Positions 1-7,417 of a stretch of DNA of 64,000 nucleotides are shown piece after piece. The first letter of the stretch is position 1. Each line of letters starts with the position of its first letter. The notes beneath the pieces are model-generated. The model did not search any database. It was not told the DNA's origin and saw only the letters and a program-made list of their open reading frames with translations. The DNA is from an uncultured marine group I thaumarchaeote (GTDB lineage: Archaea; Thermoproteota; Nitrososphaeria; Nitrososphaerales; Nitrosopumilaceae): contig CABXKZ010000001.1 of assembly GCA_902512865.1 (NCBI GenBank), positions 33,825 through 97,824 of the forward strand. Reading direction: 5' to 3'. The position numbers and the translations under genes were made by a program.

Positions 1-730
1 TAAGGTTATAGTAATTACTGGTGGTTCTAGCGGAATTGGCTATTCAACTGCAAAAGCTCTTGCTAAAAAAGGAGCAAAAATAGTTGCTGGAGCAAGAAGA
101 TTAGATAGATTAGAAACTTTGAAAAAAGAAATTACCGATGATGGTGGTGAAATTATTATCTGTGAAACAGACGTTACCAAAAAATCTGATTGTGATAATT
201 TAGTTAAACAAGCAATTGACAAGTATGGAACCGTAGATGTTTTGATAAATAATGCTGGTTTGATGCCTCTTAGTTTTGTAAAATCTCTAAAAATAGATGA
301 ATGGGATAGAATGATAGATGTAAACATCAAAGGCGTACTCTATTGTACCGCAGCAGTAGTTCCTACAATGGTTGAAAAGAAATCAGGTCACATTGTAAAT
401 ATTTCATCTGTAGCAGGAAGAGTTGTTTTCCCTGCTGGAAGCGTATATTGTGCTACAAAATTTGCTGTAGCTGCATTTACAGAAGGGTTAAGACAAGAAC
501 TTTCTGTACGAAAAAACATTCGAATTACTAGTATTGAACCCGGAGTTGTACAAACTGAATTAACCAATACAATTACTGAAAAAGCTTTAGAAGCATTCGT
601 AGAAAAACATAAAGAAATGGAAGGACTAAAGGCTGAAGATATTTCAAACGCAATTATTTTTGCACTAGAAGCTCCAAATCACATGAATGTAAATGAAATT
701 CTAATAAGACCAACTACTCAAGAAGTATAA
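1..730 (+). CDS. Short-chain dehydrogenase/reductase, 5'-truncated by window edge
   Basis: Classical SDR oxidoreductase, probably acting on a small hydroxy or keto substrate with NAD(P)H in the cytoplasm. The frame is open from base 2, so the true start lies outside the window. Visible in order: the dinucleotide loop TGGSSGIG (bases 17-40), basic residues after the second strand (GARRLDR) that favour NADP(H), the structural NNAG motif, the catalytic serine in NISSVAG, and the Tyr/Lys pair in YCATK. The C-terminal part matches the usual SDR length of about 245 residues. A second SDR lies at 23.3 kb with the same motif set. The substrate cannot be told from sequence; the family assignment is secure. 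Confidence 0.93.
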   Translation, partial: KVIVITGGSSGIGYSTAKALAKKGAKIVAGARRLDRLETLKKEITDDGGEIIICETDVTKKSDCDNLVKQAIDKYGTVDVLINNAGLMPLSFVKSLKIDEWDRMIDVNIKGVLYCTAAVVPTMVEKKSGHIVNISSVAGRVVFPAGSVYCATKFAVAAFTEGLRQELSVRKNIRITSIEPGVVQTELTNTITEKALEAFVEKHKEMEGLKAEDISNAIIFALEAPNHMNVNEILIRPTTQEV

Positions 731-943
731 TTATTCAGATTTAGTTTCTTTTTCTCTATTCATATGTCCTAAAAGTGCCTTGATTTCTTTACCCATATTA
801 TTAGGATCTTTTCCTAAATCTAATTTTTCAGTTATAGTATCTTTCAACTGCAAATTTTCCAATTCAATTCGTCTTTTTTCTACACAGTGTAGATGATCAC
901 TGTCAGTTGCAGAAATTTTCTTACAGATAGAACAAGTTTTCAT
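731..943 (-). CDS. Small hypothetical protein with N-terminal zinc-binding motif
   Basis: A 70-residue protein of unknown function. Cysteines 4 and 7 (CSIC) and a later His/Cys pair (HLHC, about residues 18-20) could bind one zinc. The rest is charged and predicted helical (ENLQLKDTITEKLDLG). It is convergent with the SDR gene and begins one base after that gene's stop codon, which leaves no room for a separate terminator. One of many tiny Cys/His proteins in this window. No family recognised. Confidence 0.6.
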   Translation of the reverse strand: MKTCSICKKISATDSDHLHCVEKRRIELENLQLKDTITEKLDLGKDPNNMGKEIKALLGHMNREKETKSE

Positions 944-992
944 ATTGTTATTTACTCACACCATGATTTATTTCTTACATCCTTCAATTTTT

Positions 993-1748
993 CTATAATT
1001 TTAAACCAACTATGAGACTCTCAAAATTTTCTAATGTTGGATTTTTTTTATATATCCTGATTAGATCAATGATTTTCTTTTTTGTTGGAATTTTGATCTT
1101 TTTTTGAATAATTTTTGCTAATCCTGTACCTATCAAAATTCCCTGTGTAGCACCTGTAACATTAGAAGGTTTTCTATTTTCACTAGAACTCTCAAAATCT
1201 ATCATTGTGTTTCCTTTTTTATTAACTATCACATGCTTGTCTATTGTACTTAATTCACCATGATCCAGTCCTGCATCATCTAAGAGAAAACATTCTCTTA
1301 ATACATTTTTTATAACGCTACGAATTTCTTTAGCTTTTGTTTCTGTTTTTTTTACCCAATCAATAATTTTCTCTCCATCAATGTACTCCATTATCAAAAA
1401 GTTTTTTGAATTTTTGATAAACTTCGGACCAATTTCCAATTTATTTGCAGTTTTAAGTAATTTAGCTTCGTTTGTCATATTTTTTCTAGGCGAATCAGTT
1501 CGTCTAATTTTTAACGCTACTACCCTGCTTCGTTTTTTTGCAAGAACAACCATTCCCACGTATCCCTTTCCAAGTATGTGACATTTTTCAATTTGTAATG
1601 GTCCTGTAAATGAAATGTGTGTAATTCCCAACTTTCTTAATTCTACCATTCGTTTTGTTATTTCAGATTCTGTTACTTGAGGGAAAGTAAGAATTTTCTT
1701 GTAAGGATCTTTTTTGAAAACACTAATTGGCTGAAAATGCTGTGTCAT
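993..1748 (-). CDS. Predicted archaeal serine/threonine protein kinase (COG2112-like)
   Basis: A compact 251-residue kinase-fold protein resembling the archaeal COG2112 predicted kinases. A glycine-rich stretch (LGKGYVGMVVLA, about residues 60-71) is followed by the ATP-anchoring lysine in VALKIRR. A hinge-like segment LIMEYIDGEKI comes next. The catalytic loop reads DHGELS where typical kinases have HRD, and the metal-binding DFG is IDFE. These substitutions are usual in the RIO/ABC1-like atypical kinases. Its start overlaps the end of the CCA-adding enzyme by 26 bases, so it is the last gene of a leftward thpR-cca-kinase operon. A role in tRNA metabolism is suggested only by that linkage. 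Confidence 0.8.
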   Translation of the reverse strand: MTQHFQPISVFKKDPYKKILTFPQVTESEITKRMVELRKLGITHISFTGPLQIEKCHILGKGYVGMVVLAKKRSRVVALKIRRTDSPRKNMTNEAKLLKTANKLEIGPKFIKNSKNFLIMEYIDGEKIIDWVKKTETKAKEIRSVIKNVLRECFLLDDAGLDHGELSTIDKHVIVNKKGNTMIDFESSSENRKPSNVTGATQGILIGTGLAKIIQKKIKIPTKKKIIDLIRIYKKNPTLENFESLIVGLKL

Positions 1749-3063
1749 CGGTAGTTATTAGATTTGAAATACTCTTTTTAACAGATATGTTTTGTTTTCC
1801 TTCTCCACTCGTAATTTTAAAACCACTTCTGAAATCTCCTCTTAGACCTTTTGGAATTCCTGACTCCCCGATATGATTTTTTATTAGATCATTAAGGTAT
1901 GTTTTAGCATTTTCATACCTTCGAGTTTGTAATGATTGCAACTTCCCTTCCTTATCAGTCCACATCAATTTAGATTTTTTAGAATTAGTTTGAATGAATT
2001 TGGATGAAAAATCACCAGAAAATACATCTGGCCCTGTTCTGATTTCATTTTTTGAAATAGTTAATGATTCTAACAAGAACAATAAACTAGCTTTAGTTTC
2101 ATTGTATGCAATGGCATCATTTCTAAGAACATTAAATCCTTCATTAGTCATCTGAGATTCAATTGAGTTAGATGCACGCTTAATTTGTCCATAAATTATA
2201 TCATCGCTTCTTTTTTTGTATGTAAAATTTACAATTAACAAGTTTTTTGCAATTTCTCCAGGAGTCTTCCTTATTGATTTTTCTTTAAAGTATGAAATTG
2301 AATTTTTCTTTAAGAAATTTCTAGCAATTAAAATGAAATTTGTAACATTTTGAATTGATATTGCAGCACCCAGATTTCTATTCCTGTCTATTGGATCAAT
2401 TATTACTATTGGAGATTCAAATTTTCTTGGAGACTCCCCAATCATCTCATTATTTTGTAATTTTACAATCTTCTTTAAGACATTTTCAAAACTACCCAAA
2501 TAATAAACTAAAACTTCACAAACATACCCACTAAATCCTTGTTTTGCAATTTCTGCACCATACATTCCATTAATTTTCAAAAAACATTTTAGAACTCTGA
2601 TATCATCCTTCATTAAACCAGTTAATTTTTCACTCATAAATTCTGTATGAAATGTTGATCTATCAGCTGCACTTTTCCATTCTCCTTTTTTAATATCATA
2701 ACATGGTACGACATTTACTCCAACACCATTAATGTCTGCTTCAACAAATGGATGTTCTGAATATCTTACATATGGTTTGAATTTCTTCAGTGAATCAAAC
2801 CCAATTTTTTTACCAATTGTTTCAAATTTTTTTTCAGTTGTTGTTTTTTTGAATTTAACAAAAATGTCAATATCAATTTTTTCTGGGGTCCATGTTTCTT
2901 TTGCATATGAACCTCCAAAATGTACTGATACAACAGATTTTTGTTTTTCAGCTTCTCTATTTACTAAACTAAAAACCTGATTTGCAATTTTATCCACTTT
3001 TTTTCTTAGTACATTGTTTGGAATTGCCATTTGTTTTGATTTCTTTATAATATCACTTTTCAT
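1723..3063 (-). CDS. cca: CCA-adding enzyme, archaeal class I tRNA nucleotidyltransferase
   Basis: Adds or repairs the 3'-terminal CCA of tRNAs from CTP and ATP without a nucleic-acid template. At 446 residues it has the usual archaeal class I length. The nucleotidyltransferase signature is clear: GGSYAKETW followed by the paired acidic residues DIDIFVKF (about residues 50-73), and a third acidic residue in the segment HPFVEADI. Downstream are the central and tail domains that clamp the tRNA acceptor stem. It overlaps thpR upstream by four bases (ATGA) and the kinase downstream by 26, which suggests translational coupling. The only encoded tRNA in the window (48.2 kb) carries no genomic CCA, so this enzyme would be needed for it. 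Confidence 0.95.
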   Translation of the reverse strand: MKSDIIKKSKQMAIPNNVLRKKVDKIANQVFSLVNREAEKQKSVVSVHFGGSYAKETWTPEKIDIDIFVKFKKTTTEKKFETIGKKIGFDSLKKFKPYVRYSEHPFVEADINGVGVNVVPCYDIKKGEWKSAADRSTFHTEFMSEKLTGLMKDDIRVLKCFLKINGMYGAEIAKQGFSGYVCEVLVYYLGSFENVLKKIVKLQNNEMIGESPRKFESPIVIIDPIDRNRNLGAAISIQNVTNFILIARNFLKKNSISYFKEKSIRKTPGEIAKNLLIVNFTYKKRSDDIIYGQIKRASNSIESQMTNEGFNVLRNDAIAYNETKASLLFLLESLTISKNEIRTGPDVFSGDFSSKFIQTNSKKSKLMWTDKEGKLQSLQTRRYENAKTYLNDLIKNHIGESGIPKGLRGDFRSGFKITSGEGKQNISVKKSISNLITTDDTAFSAN

Positions 3064-3599
3064 TTTGCATTAACCTCCAGTAAATCTGAATATTCTGGTC
3101 CCTTTGGACTTAAAACACTTCTTTTTACTTTAATTTTAGATATAGTCTGTACACCAAATTCAACAGTCTCATATTCTTTCATTATACTTGAAATGTCATT
3201 AATCTTCTTTTTTACTCTAAAAACTGTCAAGTGAGGTTTAAATTTTTTCTCCTTTTCAAAACCTAATACTGTTAATTTAATTCCTACTTCGTTTGCTATG
3301 GAGATTAGTTTCTCTGCGCCATTTTTATCAACTCCAATCCAAATTACTCGTGGATTTTTCAAGTTTGGGAAAACTCCTACACCTTTCAACGATATATTGA
3401 AAGAAGAAAATGATATTTTCTCCATGACATCTTTCACTTGCTCATACTTGATTTGATCAATTTCTCCTAAGAATTCTAAAGTAAAATGGATCTGATCAAT
3501 TTTTGTAGGTTTTGCATCAATCCCGACATTTTTTTGAAATGTCTGGATCTTCTTTAGAATTTCTTCTTTAGAAATTTCAATCGCTACAAAGACTCTCAT
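3060..3599 (-). CDS. thpR: RNA 2',3'-cyclic phosphodiesterase (2H family, formerly 2'-5' RNA ligase)
   Basis: Member of the 2H phosphoesterase superfamily, which opens 2',3'-cyclic phosphates on RNA ends such as those left by tRNA splicing. The 179-residue length is typical. Both H-x-T/S tetrapeptides are present: HFTLEFLG (about residue 42) and HLTVFRV (about residue 125). The N-terminus MRVFVAIEIS also fits the family. It starts 66 bases from the divergent kinase gene at 3665 and is first in a leftward operon with cca. The pairing with a CCA enzyme supports a role in tRNA 3'-end or splice-product handling; the physiological substrate is inferred. Confidence 0.9.
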   Translation of the reverse strand: MRVFVAIEISKEEILKKIQTFQKNVGIDAKPTKIDQIHFTLEFLGEIDQIKYEQVKDVMEKISFSSFNISLKGVGVFPNLKNPRVIWIGVDKNGAEKLISIANEVGIKLTVLGFEKEKKFKPHLTVFRVKKKINDISSIMKEYETVEFGVQTISKIKVKRSVLSPKGPEYSDLLEVNAK

Positions 3600-3664
3600 A
3601 AAAAATAAAACATTAGTAATTATTTATCGCTACCTTCATAGACTAGTCTCCCAAAAATAATCTG

Positions 3665-4216
3665 TTGTCAAAACTGGTTGTATGTTTAACTGGAATGCCA
3701 GGAGCTGGAAAGTCTACAATTGTTTCAAAACTAAAAGAACAAGGATATGAAACCTTTAGTCTTGGTGATGGTGTTAGATCTGAAGCTAAAAGACAAAATT
3801 TAGAACCTACTGGAGAAAATTTAGGAAAATTGATGTTAGAACTACGTCAAAAAAATGGACCTGGTGCCATTGCTGAATTAATTAAAGAATCAATACAAAA
3901 CTCAACTCATGAAATTATAATTATTGATGGTATTCGTTCCATACATGAAATCAATGTTCTAAAAGAAACTGGAAATGTAAAACTTTTGGCAGTAAATGCA
4001 TCCCCTGATACAAGATTCATATTTTTAAGTGGGCGTAAACGATCTGATGATCCACTAACAAGAGAAAAGTTTGAAGAACGTGATAATCGTGAAATTGGTG
4101 TTGGGTTACAAGAAATAATTCAACTTGCTGATCAATCTATTGAAAATAATGATGTAACAATTGATCAAATGGTAGACTCAGCAATCAAAATTTTTCAAAA
4201 CTGGACAGAAAATTGA
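3665..4216 (+). CDS. UPF0200-type nucleotide kinase (AAA/P-loop)
   Basis: A 183-residue P-loop kinase of the archaeal UPF0200 family, distantly related to adenylate kinase and dephospho-CoA kinase. The Walker A motif is GMPGAGKST (about residues 10-18). A Walker-B-like segment IIIIDGIRS and a lid-like basic region (SGRKRSDDPLTREKFEERD) follow. I chose the TTG at 3665 because it immediately precedes the conserved start of the fold and no ATG fits; the gene is probably leaderless. It overlaps the next gene by four bases (TTGA). This pair is commonly adjacent in archaea to my knowledge. The true phosphoryl acceptor is not established. Confidence 0.88.
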   Translation: MSKLVVCLTGMPGAGKSTIVSKLKEQGYETFSLGDGVRSEAKRQNLEPTGENLGKLMLELRQKNGPGAIAELIKESIQNSTHEIIIIDGIRSIHEINVLKETGNVKLLAVNASPDTRFIFLSGRKRSDDPLTREKFEERDNREIGVGLQEIIQLADQSIENNDVTIDQMVDSAIKIFQNWTEN

Positions 4217-4596
4217 ACCAAAAGACCACAATTCAAATTTTCTGTGAAATTAATCCTTCTGAAGACTCTGAAAAAGTAAAACTAGCAGTAAGTAACATTT
4301 TTCCTGATATAGAATTAGAAATATCTGATACAGACATTACTGGAAAAACAAATAATCTTGCAATTTTATCTCAAATTTTAAAATCAATTCGTGAAAAAAA
4401 TGTAAAAAAAACATACCAGCGTATACTCAAAAACAATAATGATGGTGATTCCACCTGGTTTTATCTCAATAAACAGGCTGCATTTGTAAACACTGTAGCT
4501 TTGTGCAGTGAGGCAAATGAATCATCTTTAGGTCCAATCAAGGTAATTTTACGCTCAAATGATATTGAACAAGTAATTGATTCTATAACGAATTAG
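4213..4596 (+). CDS. UPF0201 family protein
   Basis: A 127-residue protein matching the archaeal UPF0201 family (COG1325), once proposed from gene neighbourhood to be an exosome-associated or RNA-binding subunit. The layout is an N-terminal beta-alpha-beta unit (QIFCEINPSEDSEKVKLAVSNIF) then a helical middle with a phosphate-binding-like basic stretch (REKNVKKTYQRIL). It ends with a second alpha/beta unit (LGPIKVILRSNDIEQVID). The start is TTG at 4213, overlapping the stop of the upstream kinase, so the two genes are translationally coupled. Function remains unproven. Confidence 0.8.
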   Translation: MNQKTTIQIFCEINPSEDSEKVKLAVSNIFPDIELEISDTDITGKTNNLAILSQILKSIREKNVKKTYQRILKNNNDGDSTWFYLNKQAAFVNTVALCSEANESSLGPIKVILRSNDIEQVIDSITN

Positions 4597-4623
4597 TCAA
4601 CTAATTATTTCTAGCCATTTTGA

Positions 4624-4640
4624 GAGCTTTTTTTTAGCTC
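4624..4640 (+). terminator. Short hairpin with T-rich loop downstream of UPF0201 gene
   Basis: A 5-bp stem GAGCT/AGCTC encloses a seven-base T loop, directly after the 4213-4596 gene. Archaeal termination relies mainly on T-runs, so the T tract itself is the likely signal. Confidence 0.35.
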
Positions 4641-4673
4641 AGTTATGAAAAATCGATTTTTACAGGATTATCC

Positions 4674-4961
4674 ATGAAGATACAGTTAGCAATAATTGGT
4701 GCTGTTTTAGTAGCTGGAGGAATCTTTTTCTTGCCTGAAACAATGAGTCAGTTTCCTGCTGGTCATATGCTTCTTGATGCAATAATTGAAGATGCTACAA
4801 ACATTAAGCAATACAACGAACAGACAAGCCAAGTAGGTGAAACATTGTATGATGTGGGATTAATTGCTGGAGATACAGTAACTGATGTTGCAAGTCAAGT
4901 CGAAAACACCCTTGATGATACAGAAATTCCTGAAATTGATTTCTTAAAATTTGAAGATTAA
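4674..4961 (+). CDS. Small membrane-anchored or secreted hypothetical protein
   Basis: A 95-residue protein of unknown function. It opens with a signal-anchor-like hydrophobic stretch (IQLAIIGAVLVAGGIFFLP, residues 3-21). The rest is acidic and rich in Asp, Thr and Gln, and would lie outside the cell. There are no cysteines and no recognisable domain. The coding region follows a T-rich terminator-like sequence and appears to be monocistronic. It converges on ribonuclease Z with one base between the stop codons. Confidence 0.6.
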   Translation: MKIQLAIIGAVLVAGGIFFLPETMSQFPAGHMLLDAIIEDATNIKQYNEQTSQVGETLYDVGLIAGDTVTDVASQVENTLDDTEIPEIDFLKFED

Positions 4962-4962
4962 T

Positions 4963-5859
4963 CTAAATCTCAATTTCAAGTAGATCTTTTGCAGCAATAG
5001 CTGATTTATGAACCTGTTTTGCCTCATTTAACAAAACTGATTCATCATTATATCTTGCAGAAAAATGTGTTAAAATAAGATTTTTGACATTAGCTTTTCT
5101 TGCCAACTCCGCTGCCTCTTTTGCAGTTGAATGATTTGTTTCAATCGCTCTATTCTTTAGATCAAACGAGAATGTACAATCAAAACTCAAATAATCGCTA
5201 TTTTTGAAAAACTCTTCTAATTTTTCTGTAGGACGTGTATCTCCTGAAATTCCAATCTTCTTACCGGCTCTTTTCTCTCCTGTAACTTGTGATGAATCAA
5301 TCTTCTTACCATCTATTTCTATGGAATTTCCATTTTGCAACTCTTGCCATAACTTTCCTTCAGGAACTCCTAATTCTTTTGCTTTATCTGGATAAAAAAC
5401 TCCAGATTTTTCGTTTTCTTCAAAACAATAGGAAAATGCAGGAATTCCGTGTTGTGCTTCACAACATCTTACTTGATAATTCTTTTCGTTTACTACATTA
5501 CCTTCTTCTACAATTGTAATGAAAACTGGAAATGGTAATCCAAAATTTAATACCTTAATGTTTGCTGTAATGAACTCTTCAATTCCAGCAGGACCATAAA
5601 TCTCTAAACTCTCAGTCCTTTTTTGTAATGACATTGTTTGAAGAAGACCTAAAATTCCTAAACAATGATCTCCATGAAGATGAGTTACAAATATTTTCAT
5701 TTTTTTATTCCAAGGCAGACCCGCCTTCAGATATGCAACTTGAGCTCCTTCTCCTGCATCAAACATCAAAACTTCGTTTTCGCGTACAAGGCAAATGCAT
5801 GTTAAAGAGCGCTCAACTGTTGGTGCTGCAGCTGATGTTCCAAGATAAACTAATTTCAT
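4963..5859 (-). CDS. rnz: Ribonuclease Z (tRNase Z), short form
   Basis: Zinc-dependent endonuclease that removes the 3' trailer of pre-tRNA, giving the end to which CCA is added. At 298 residues it is the short (RNase Z-S) form. The metallo-beta-lactamase motif THLHGDHCLG (His60, His62, Asp64, His65) is intact. A further metal ligand region ISGDTRP lies near residue 205 and LTHFSARY near residue 265. Ahead of it, MKLVYLGTSAAAPT is the typical N-terminus. It follows prs in the same direction with 10 bases between them. With cca, thpR and the kinase nearby, this end of the window is rich in tRNA-end processing. Confidence 0.95.
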   Translation of the reverse strand: MKLVYLGTSAAAPTVERSLTCICLVRENEVLMFDAGEGAQVAYLKAGLPWNKKMKIFVTHLHGDHCLGILGLLQTMSLQKRTESLEIYGPAGIEEFITANIKVLNFGLPFPVFITIVEEGNVVNEKNYQVRCCEAQHGIPAFSYCFEENEKSGVFYPDKAKELGVPEGKLWQELQNGNSIEIDGKKIDSSQVTGEKRAGKKIGISGDTRPTEKLEEFFKNSDYLSFDCTFSFDLKNRAIETNHSTAKEAAELARKANVKNLILTHFSARYNDESVLLNEAKQVHKSAIAAKDLLEIEI

Positions 5860-5869
5860 AATATTATTT

Positions 5870-6745
5870 TCATTTTAATGCATCAGAAATAACTTTTGAC
5901 ACGTCTACCTTTGCAGAATCTCCTGGTATTGTATTTGTGCTGATTATTTGAGACACTCCTGCATTTTTGATCTTTTTTGCAGCATTATTTACTAATAATG
6001 CATGAGTGCATGCAACAAAAACGCGTTTACATTTCTGTCTCTTCAAAAACTGAGTTGCCTTAATGATACTCCCTCCAGTACTTATCATATCATCAACTAT
6101 GATTAGATCTCTATTTTTTACCACAACTTTTTCAGAAATAATATTCACCTTTCCAGTTTTCCTATCTCTGTGTTTTTTTAATGCAATAGAACCAGTTTTT
6201 AAAAGACTTGCAAATTCTTTCGCTCTTTCCTGACCACCTAAATCAGGAGAAACAACAAGCGGATCTTTCATTTTCATTTTCTTGAAATGTTTGACTAATC
6301 CTTCTATTGCAGAAACATTTTCTGATGAAATCTTTAGCTCTTTTAATGCCAATTTACTGTGAATATCTACTGTTAGTACTTTTTTTACACCAGATGCTTT
6401 GAGTAATTTTCCAACTACACCGATAGTAATTATTTCTCCATCAAGAAATTCTCTGTCTTGTCTTGCATATCCCATGTATGGAATTACAGTATAGATTTTT
6501 GAAGAAAATTTTTGAACTTTTGAAACAATACTCAATAATTCTAAAAGATTTGTATCAACTGGTGGATAAGTTGATTGAACCACAACCACTATACTTTTTT
6601 TTGGAATGTGATTAATTGTTATTTTACTTTCTCCATCTGGGAATACTTTTCTCTCAGTTTTTACATATGGGGCTTTTAATCTTCTAGCGATCCTTTTTGC
6701 TAAATCTGATGATGCATCTCCCCCAATCACTGTGAACTTTACCAT
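5870..6745 (-). CDS. prs: Ribose-phosphate pyrophosphokinase (PRPP synthetase)
   Basis: Makes phosphoribosyl pyrophosphate from ribose 5-phosphate and ATP, feeding purine, pyrimidine, histidine, tryptophan and archaeal isoprenoid-linked pathways. At 291 residues it is the shorter archaeal class. The catalytic flexible-loop region RKVFPDGESK and the metal/ATP-site histidine in VDIHSK are visible. The PRPP-binding loop is VDDMISTGGS (about residues 215-224). The start codon ATG at 6745 is preceded by a short AT-rich leader. The next gene downstream, rnz, is only 10 bases away, suggesting cotranscription. Confidence 0.95.
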   Translation of the reverse strand: MVKFTVIGGDASSDLAKRIARRLKAPYVKTERKVFPDGESKITINHIPKKSIVVVVQSTYPPVDTNLLELLSIVSKVQKFSSKIYTVIPYMGYARQDREFLDGEIITIGVVGKLLKASGVKKVLTVDIHSKLALKELKISSENVSAIEGLVKHFKKMKMKDPLVVSPDLGGQERAKEFASLLKTGSIALKKHRDRKTGKVNIISEKVVVKNRDLIIVDDMISTGGSIIKATQFLKRQKCKRVFVACTHALLVNNAAKKIKNAGVSQIISTNTIPGDSAKVDVSKVISDALK

Positions 6746-6770
6746 TAAATCAACGAATCAAAACGGATTC

Positions 6771-7382
6771 TTAAGTTTTCGTAAGATTGTTTTCTAGTCT
6801 AATCTCTTTTCTCTTGGCAAGATAGCTAACAACAGCAACTATCACTACTCCAATAATTTCAACTCCAAGCCAGTCCAATCCAGCAAATTCTATTCTATCT
6901 AAAATGAATGGTGAGAATAGCGGGAAAGTTGTACTTGAATTAAATCCAACATCTGCAAGAAATATGTCAAATGCAATATGTGATAGTACGGCTCCAAATG
7001 CTACTGCAGCAATTCTTAGATCCTTTCCTCGAAGAACTATAAAAAAAACTATAGCCACTATAATTGCAAGTACAACTGAATGACTCATTCTTGAAACTAA
7101 TTCTATATCTAAGAATTGAAGTAAATGATCTGCATCTAACAAAATTGCAAAACTTCCTCCAAGTATGATGTATCGTACACTTAAAGTTCCAAGTCCAATT
7201 ATTGCTCCCCAAAAAATGTGCCCAACAACATGTTCAACAGTAATACCACTAACTTCCAATGGGTTTCCAATCACAAACGTATGCTCACTAGATGGGAATA
7301 ACCCTCCAATAATCGAAAATCCAAATGAAATTCCGGCAAAAATTATTGAATTTTGTAAAATGAATTTAATGTGATCCTTCAT
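6771..7382 (-). CDS. YdjM-like integral membrane protein (predicted metal-dependent hydrolase family)
   Basis: A 203-residue membrane protein resembling the YdjM/LexA-binding membrane hydrolase family (DUF457-like). Features include conserved histidines near the ends of membrane helices: VEHVVGHIFWG, LLDADHLLQFLD and SHSVVLAIIV, followed by LSHIAFDIFL. These His/Asp positions are the presumed metal-binding residues of the family. About five hydrophobic segments are visible. The protein is transcribed leftward between prs and the MscS channel. Function in archaea is unknown; the family call rests on the His/Asp pattern. Confidence 0.65.
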   Translation of the reverse strand: MKDHIKFILQNSIIFAGISFGFSIIGGLFPSSEHTFVIGNPLEVSGITVEHVVGHIFWGAIIGLGTLSVRYIILGGSFAILLDADHLLQFLDIELVSRMSHSVVLAIIVAIVFFIVLRGKDLRIAAVAFGAVLSHIAFDIFLADVGFNSSTTFPLFSPFILDRIEFAGLDWLGVEIIGVVIVAVVSYLAKRKEIRLENNLTKT

Positions 7383-7417
7383 TATTAAAAAGAAATTTCT
7401 GAATAAATTAATGATTA

